A stretch of DNA of 64,000 nt from Malachius bipustulatus (Eukaryota; Arthropoda; Insecta; Coleoptera; Melyridae): positions 12,564,014 to 12,628,013 of the forward strand of contig OU342638.1 in assembly GCA_910589415.1 (NCBI GenBank). The letters run 5' to 3'. Under the pieces are notes generated by a model that was given only the letters and a program-made list of their open reading frames with translations, searched no databases and had not been told where the DNA came from. This document shows positions 57,901-64,000 of the stretch, piece after piece. Position numbers and translations under genes: made by a program. Position 1 is the first letter of the stretch; each line of letters starts with the position of its first letter.

Positions 57901-58192
57901 TATCTTAAACCAAGCCCTATATCAAAATTTTACTAGTGAAAAAAATAGGTAATAGAAATTAATGATTGATCTAAAAAAAAAAACAATACCTTCGAACCAG
58001 AGGCGTACGTAGGAAAAAGTTGGGGGGTCAACGTGTTCTTCAAGCCACGTTCCCTCCGCTCGGGTTTCTCAGGAAATATGAAGATACAATTCAATTACAC
58101 TAATATACAGGGTATTCTATTAAAAAAAAACACAATGTCGTCATTACCTCGCCAAGGAACATTCTGTACGCAAAAATGTTCCGCCAAGAGTA
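54943..58192. other. interior of the 11.35-kb unit with possible exons
   Basis: No ORF longer than 93 codons. Three stretches look more protein-like than their surroundings. Minus strand near 55,230-55,345: after CAGGTGCAG a frame reads RMRASRDTPYAGFSMRRQGI then stop. Minus strand near 56,890-57,035: after TTTCAG a frame reads FASGSNEKAGVYRCMEKCL and on to GQFLDWK. Plus strand 56,553-56,853: after GCTTTTAG a frame of about 98 codons. None has a domain I know, and random AT-rich DNA can produce such frames. Confidence 0.25.
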
Positions 58193-59295
58193 TACAGGGT
58201 GTTTTTTAATTGAATGTCAATATTTAAGGGGGTGATTTTTCGGTCCATTTTAAGAAGAAAACTTCATAAGAACGTATGTCCTAAAAGTCTTAACTCTTGA
58301 GATACAGGGTGTTAGTAGTAGTATGGTGGGTAGGGGTGGTACACCCCAAGCGACTAGGCCACCGAGGGCCCTTTTCGCCTTACCCGAACCATGGTGAAAC
58401 TCCTACTCGAACCTCCCCGACCTTTTAATAAAGGCCAGAAGGTTGTTGTATGAGAGGAGTTTCATTTCTTCCTCTTGTAGCTCCTCAGACCCAAAGATGT
58501 TGAGCCTGAGGTTACTGTATACCTCGCATACGCCCACATAATGGTGGGAGTCCTCGTCATCCATTCCGCATTTAGGGCAGACCGGGTCCCGAGTGACCCC
58601 CATCACTTGCAGGTGTCTGTTCAGACTGCTGTGACCGGTTACAGGGTGTTAAAGTTTTTAAAAATAAATAATTTTTTCATAATATCTGTAATACCGCTCT
58701 GGATATTTTAATGAAATTTAATAGACAGGTATTACTCATCAAGAGACATTTTTTCATGTACCACATTTCGTTTTATCTCCACTAGTGACATGTTGCAGAA
58801 TTTTACCTATGCATATTTTTATATTTTTTATTGTCATTTAACGACAATCTTGTGACCATGTAGAGTAACAGGTTTTATTTTTTTAGGCGAAAACCGTGCA
58901 TCGCCCTGAAAAAAAAAGTATTCAAATTTGCTTGGAAATAAATGAGGATTCCAATAATGATTTCTATTTGAACAGAAATCAGTGGCGTACCATCAATGTC
59001 TGCCAAAATATAGGTAAAATTCTGCACAATCGTGCACCATCGTCACTAATGGAAATAAAATGAAACCTTAGCTTGTACATGAAAAAATGCCCCTTGGTAT
59101 ACGAAATTTCATTAAAATATCCAGAGCGGTTTTACAGATATTACGAAAAAATTATTTATTTTAATGAAACTTTATTACCACCCTGTATCTAAAAAGTTAA
59201 GACTCTTAGGACATATTTTCTTATAAATTTTCTTCTTAAAATGGGCCCAAAAATCACCCCCTTAAATATTGACATTCAATTACATAACACCTGTA
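58193..59295. mobile_element. TACAGGGTGTT-ended foldback element, copy 3
   Basis: Starts TACAGGGTGTTTTTTAATTG and ends TTCAATTACATAACACCTGTA. The inner order (GTAATACCGCTC, CAAGAGACATTTTTTCATG, the central CGAAAACCGTGCATCG block, then the inverted arm) is the most complete of the three copies. A non-LTR fragment interrupts its left arm. Confidence 0.8.
58315..58639 (-). mobile_element. 5'-truncated non-LTR retrotransposon 3' end with 12-bp target duplication
   Basis: TACAGGGTGTTA flanks the insert at 58303-58314 and 58640-58651. On the minus strand the insert encodes DPVCPKCGMDDEDSHHYVGVC, a Cys-Cys-His-Cys tail typical of non-LTR ORF2 C termini, then a 3' UTR ending in CCATACTACTAC. The stop is at 58,403. 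Its 5' truncation and target duplication are the signature of target-primed insertion. Confidence 0.85.
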
Positions 59296-59978
59296 CAAAT
59301 TAAATTAAAAAAATTGACCTGTTTGTTTATTTTTCAAAAAAAATACAGTACTTTCCGTTTTGCGGAATTTATTTCTTACTTAATGACGTGCTTATTCTTT
59401 TAAACGCTTGTAACATCTAAATAAAAACGAATTGGACCCATGTGTATTAATAAAAATATGTTTAAAATCAAGTCAGCTATCGGCTGCCAAAGTTTGTCAT
59501 AGAGCTTGTAGAACACTCTGTATAGCAAGTAAGATTGAATAAGGTATATTATAGGTATAGGAAAAATCATGAGAGACTGCAAATAGATCAGTTGATAAAC
59601 AATTATTATTGTTTTATGTACCTTATATAGGTAGGTACAATTATTGCGGCCACCCAAATGCGTGAAAGCATTTTTGTTGTCATTGAAATTTCTGGGAAAT
59701 TTTATCATAGTAAGTCAGACTTTGTTCAGTTGCGTGAATAAATAAAAATATTTGAGATATCTATTTTTTCTTTAACAATAGAATATTTTTTGACATCGAT
59801 CCTGGCGTTAATGGTTTAAAGTTAAAATTACCTACACAATTAAATTTTGCCGCTCACATTTGGATGGTCGCGACTTACACATAGTATTATTTTTTAGCAT
59901 TAACTTACCTTATCCTAGGTACTTTATTGTCTGTTATCTGCTATTATTCCACTGCAAAAGTAGGTACAAAATATACTA

Positions 59979-60227
59979 TCACAACACAACACGCAACACA
60001 GAGAAAAGAAACCAATAATGTAGGTACTTTTGGATTTGGATAAAACAACAGAGTAGTTTTATTTTATTTCTTTTGTCACTGCTGCTCACTGCTTTCAGAA
60101 TTCCACTAATGGCACTAATTCCAGAGCACACCAGCACTCGCGCTTGCTGACTTTGACTTGCTGTAATATTATTGGAATTCGGATTTCGGATTGGTGGTGT
60201 TCGGTTTTTCGAACCAAACAACCCCAC
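59979..60227 (-). CDS. possible first exon or small ORF, MGLFGSKN start
   Basis: The 82-codon minus-strand frame starts MGLFGSKNRTPPIRNPNSNN and has Ser/Gln-rich then VLVCSGISAISGILKAVSSS text before drifting into AT-rich coding that may be intron. Gly2 with Ser6 would fit N-myristoylation. No domain is recognised and no splice partner was found. It may be chance. Confidence 0.2.
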   Translation of the reverse strand: MGLFGSKNRTPPIRNPNSNNITASQSQQARVLVCSGISAISGILKAVSSSDKRNKIKLLCCFIQIQKYLHYWFLFSVLRVVL

Positions 60228-60540
60228 TCCATTCTATCCATCTATCTATTATTATACAATAGTATCTTTCTTTTCTTCAGCACTTTACCGTTAAGGGATG
60301 GGACTACCTAATCGGGTCGTGGCGTGCTCGAATCTTAGCAGCGTTGGCAAATGTTGTCGCTTTAAAAACGACTTTGTAAAATATAAAAAAGAAAAAAGAC
60401 TTTTCATGAGGGGCTAAATATCATTAATGCCCGACTGCACCTTAGACATTTTTAAATCCCGACTTAGCTAAAGTCGCGATTAGTTTTGATGAACGTATCT
60501 TAACAACAAATATGTTAATTCAGGTGTCCCTGAAATGTCT

Positions 60541-60628
60541 TTACAGCTTACTACCAAATGTTCCTCGGAAGAAACCAAGTCGATTTAAAGTCAATTTATT
60601 TTCTTCTTCTGATAGCGATTTTGATTAA
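60541..60628 (+). other. possible terminal exon with polyA signal
   Basis: After GTCTTTACAG the frame reads LPNVPRKKPSRFKVN and ends SSSDSDFD then TAA at about 60,628, an acidic C terminus. AATAAA follows about 30 bases later at 60,660. No upstream exon could be joined with confidence. Confidence 0.25.
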
Positions 60629-62869
60629 ATTTCGTATGATGTTATGGTTTTGTGGGACATAATAAAGTGCAAATACCAAAATTATACATGACGTTATTTA
60701 TTGGCGTAGATGTAAATGAGTTTTTTAGGTTTCACACTCTCTGAACATCTTAATACGCAATGAAATTAAACATTTTCAAATACCGAGCGTAGATTATAAT
60801 CGACTCATTTTCCAAAAAAATGAACTCTTGATAAAAGTCGCCTATCGTTTAGGATTTAGGAGATAGTCGCATTTGAATGTTGATTTTTATAGAAAGTTTC
60901 TTAATTTGGTATTTAAAAAATTTTCAAAGCCGACTAGATCCCAGAGTATTTCATAGCCAACTTTTTTTCTTATGGCCGCCATATTGTTTTTTCATGTCAT
61001 TCGTTATCAAAGAAACAAGGAAAGCAAAAAGTAATTCAAAAATATTTTTTGCTTCTTTTTCGAATTTTGGATATGTATTTCTGCTATTTTATGTGTTTCC
61101 TAAAATTTTTGTAAAAACTTTAGTTCAATTCCTTTAAAATTTCTGTGCCATAAAATGGATATGTAGAAATTATTTATTAAATTTGCCCTTTTTCCTACAT
61201 CTGCCGCTAACCGCAATTAATAACAAATACGCATTTTTTTCACCGAAGTATCCTGCCTGGTCTATAATTTGATTTTATGTTTTCTTATCTTATGTCTTCT
61301 TGTAATTGTTATATTTTTCTTCGTATATCGTATGAGCAGGTTAATTTTGTAAATCCATTTTTATGGTCTACGCGTGTAAGGATCGTATTTGATGGTTTGG
61401 TGCGATTTCCATAACACAACTAAAAACCTGTTATTTGTCGTATTTGTGTCAAATTAACAGCACTTTTTGTCAACTAAAATTGAGAAGGCGATTCAAATTA
61501 AACATCAAGTTGGTACACGAGAAGAAATTGTTAATTAACCCAACAATTCCTATAACGGCACAACTTTACTTTAAATTACGAGCAGCTGCAAAAAATGTTT
61601 CTAAGTGAAGTTTGTTGTTGAATGTTTTGCTGATGTTCCTTTGAGTAATTAATATTACCTATGAATATTGATAAAAATAATTTTCATAAGGAAAAATAAA
61701 TAAATGAATGTATAAAAAATTGAGTCCCCTAAAATTTTGAAAAAAATTTTTGAATAATCAAGTAATGAATCAATTACGAGATCAAAAAGTGTTTTTTTTT
61801 TTTGTAATGAAGTGTTCTTTCTAATTCAAGTAATTATCGTAGAAAAATTATGTACCTACGCAACAGTGTGCATAAAGTTGTCTTTCTTCACTTTCGGAAT
61901 TGACGCACTGCCTCGGTCAAACTTCCAGTAATGAAAAACCACTTTATGCACTTGTTACACAAAATTATATTATTTACGTTTTCAGGCATTTTCTGCTATC
62001 GCAATAATTATTATGTATTTCTGTGTAAAGTGTACTTCGAAGTTATCTTTGTTCTAAAAAAATATAGTTACGATGATATTTGACAACACTGTAACGATAT
62101 TCCATACTATGCCCACCAACTTAGGATTCAAAGGAATGAAACATATTAAAACGAAAAAGCTGTAAATATAGACAATAAATAAGATAGATGTGAAGGGAAT
62201 GAATCACCATCAATAGGTCCCGATGCTACGTTACCCAAACATGCATTCCTATCCTGTTAAAGAACATAAATGCATAATATCTAGGTCAACCACCGGATCC
62301 CGAATTGTTTATTCTTCTATGTCGATGATAATAAATTACCGAAAGAAAGAATTGTTGTAGGTAGGTACCTACTTAATTATGTACCTATTACCTACTAAAA
62401 AGGCAAACCAAACGAGTGAAAACATTGAAACGACCTGATAAAAATTAAAATCTAGGTAGGTATAGGCGGGTATTCTTTACCTATAATTACATATTCTACC
62501 TATCATATAACGAAACCCAGTCACAGGTGCAGGTAAACTGACGTGTCAACCATAATGCACTAGGTATTATCTCCGCCGCGAAGAATTAAATTTTCCAAAA
62601 TTCGCATTTAAGTAGTCTTTTTTTCAAGACATTATTAGAAAACTCCTAAATTTTATAGGTAGGTATGCTATAGATTATAAATTCAGCAGATAGCTATTAT
62701 AATAGGTAAAAAAAAAAAAATATGTTGGTAGGTATAGGCGGTAAAGTAGGTACCTACATATACCTATCTAGTGCACTTTTAAAATAGTTTTTAAAATTAA
62801 CTTACATTGTATTTTCAAAACTAACATTGATGGAAAGTTTCATTCGTACGACTAAATAGAAACTTTCTT

Positions 62870-63208
62870 GCATTTATTAGGCAAGTTGCAAGGTGAGATT
62901 CCACCGCCTTTTCAAAGTTCATATTGTTGAAACTTTGCAACCGCAACTTTATTTTTGCAACGACAGTGCACTTCAAAAGTAACTTGCAAAAATAAATTTG
63001 CAGTGAGGTTTCAATATTAACCTTGCTGAAACATTACAGCTGCAACATTACTTTTTTAGCTTTATGAACTTACCGGGCAATTTTCAATTGTAACTTTCCT
63101 GAAGCTAAGCTTGCAGGAAGGTTCCAACAACTTACCAAATGAAATTTTCAAAAGTAATGAAAAATCAATATTGCTGCAACGTTTCGTAATGTTCAATGTC
63201 CAGTGGGT
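62870..63208. repeat. right subterminal GCAACGTTGC-like array
   Basis: GGCAAGTTGCAAGG, AACTTTGCAACCGCAAC, TTTTTGCAACGACAG, AACTTGCAAAAAT, GCTGCAACATTAC and GCTGCAACGTTTCG recur toward the right end, mirroring the left array. Confidence 0.65.
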
Positions 63209-63212
63209 ACCT

Positions 63213-64000
63213 TTTCTATTACTTTATACGGGGTAAATGTATCAAAATCGAAAAAAATAAATACCTATAGGAATGTTATAGGAAATAAAGAAAACTGCCG
63301 CGTACGCCATTGTTTAATAGTTCGGTCTAATTTTTTGCATGGAACGTCTCGCCTTCCAATAAAAATCTTTGGCGCATACAACGCCATTTTTATTTTTATT
63401 TTGTCGCCTTTACACTTTGTACCAAACTAACTGGCAATTTTCTAGAGGGGTGTTCAATTATCCAGTGGAAAATTATTGACATGAGTAAATTCTAAACGGT
63501 GATAGATAGAGCAGGGCCATTTAAACAAGAAAAAAGTTTCGTTATTTAATACCTATAGGTAGGTACTTATCAAGAATCTGCAACAAAATTTGGACGTGTT
63601 ACGACGTCAGTCGTTCCTGAAATATCCTGAAAAATCGAAATTATTTGAGCCATATCTTTTGTTATTATTACCTATTAGAAATTAATAATGAATTCTTTTT
63701 TATTGTGCACTTGATTAATTTGAAAAAAATTCAAAGCAGATTAGATAATTTAGATCCCATCAGAAGGCTTTTGCTTTTATACTCACGGGCCTGAACCTAG
63801 AGCCGAGAGCACATACATATTCCCGTGCAGTGTTGCCACGTCTTCGCGAATCTCTACAATCACTTCAGTGGGATTTTAAACGACTTTCGTGAATTTAATT
63901 GGCAATGAACCTCGAATTATTACAAATTAGTCTTTGCTTTAGATGTACCTCCGACAAATAGTGGTGCGTAAGTGTCCAGGGACGAAGATATGATTTTTTT
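63213..64000. other. right flank of the 11.35-kb unit
   Basis: ACTGCCGCGTACGCCATTG at about 63,294, then CCAATAAAAATCTTTGGCGC, parallels 35,850-35,925. The rest is AT-rich and without a recognised gene. Confidence 0.4.

Larger units (their letters stand above)
59296..62869. other. right interior of the 11.35-kb unit
   Basis: Mostly AT-rich DNA without recognised genes. Two small candidates are listed separately. A GTGCATAAAGT...ACTTTATGCAC inverted pair near 61,868-61,951 marks another small hairpin element. Confidence 0.25.
51858..63208. mobile_element. 11.35-kb TIR-bounded unit, unclassified, with ACCT duplication
   Basis: The left end ACCCACTGGGCAT and right end ATGTCCAGTGGGT are inverted with one mismatch, and ACCT lies outside each (51854-51857, 63209-63212). 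Sequence left of the unit (GTAAGTAATATTTGCAT) and right of it (ACTGCCGCGTACGCCATTG) are neighbours within 70 bases in the related module at 35.82-35.87 kb, so the latter is close to an empty site. Both ends carry arrays of GCAACGTTGC-like words. Inside are several younger foldback elements and a non-LTR scrap. I see no transposase, polymerase or capsid domain. It may be a degenerate or highly spliced DNA transposon, or a non-autonomous giant. Confidence 0.6.

Noticed and set aside
51858..63208. Polinton/Maverick-type element
   Set aside because: The size could fit a decayed copy, but the ends lack the usual AG...CT with 6-bp duplication and no polymerase, integrase, protease or capsid text is seen.

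Overview
The window looks like a repeat-dominated stretch of an insect nuclear genome. It is AT-rich, full of TAGGTAGGTACCTACC-type words and dispersed inverted-repeat elements, and carries Ty3/gypsy, Ty1/copia and Jockey/CR1-like retroelements, spliced (intron-containing) coding pieces and AATAAA signals. A hemipteran host (whitefly- or aphid-like) is my guess from overall texture and the DUF4780-like genes; the sequence does not prove it. I see no prokaryotic operons, rRNA, tRNA or CRISPR.

Layout. 1-2.2 kb: unassigned DNA, then a GC-rich repeat fused to a broken non-LTR reverse transcriptase. 2.6-5.4 kb: two tandem copies of a spliced gene resembling DUF4780 proteins. 6.7-7.9 kb: a foldback element. 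7.9-10.6 kb: unassigned DNA with tandem repeats. 10.6-12.2 kb: decayed copia RT-RNase H (+) and copia integrase (-). 12.8-18.4 kb: a broken Jockey/CR1-like element (ORF1 plus EN-RT ORF2), itself hit by a MITE and lying between two direct repeats. 19.0-19.9 kb: another foldback element. 20.5-34.9 kb: a degenerate large inverted repeat whose loop holds a complete 10,963-bp gypsy element (22,539-33,501, minus strand) with equal-length 1,630-bp LTRs, a GTAC target duplication and intact gag and pol. 34.9-42.3 kb: MITEs, copies of a TACAGGGTGT-ended element and a second, heavily broken gypsy. 42.3-44.8 kb: a TIR element interrupted by a solo LTR. 45.8-46.8 kb: an intact 328-codon ORF that resembles phenuivirus/tenuivirus nucleocapsid proteins, preceded by a plausible 3' splice site. 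48-52 kb: degenerate repeats and a second copy of a 5'UTR/first-exon-like module. 51.9-63.2 kb: an 11.35-kb unit bounded by short inverted ends (ACCCACTGG) and an ACCT duplication, with GCAACGTTGC-like subterminal arrays, nested foldback elements and a few possible exons but no recognised transposase.

How it fits together. Most of the DNA is successive layers of insertion. The only well-formed coding regions are gag and pol of the young gypsy, the two DUF4780-like exons and the viral-nucleocapsid-like ORF. The most notable items are the nucleocapsid-like ORF, the large unclassified TIR unit, and the GATA-rich, env-less 3' region of the intact gypsy. All family assignments come from reading motifs by eye; no database search was possible.
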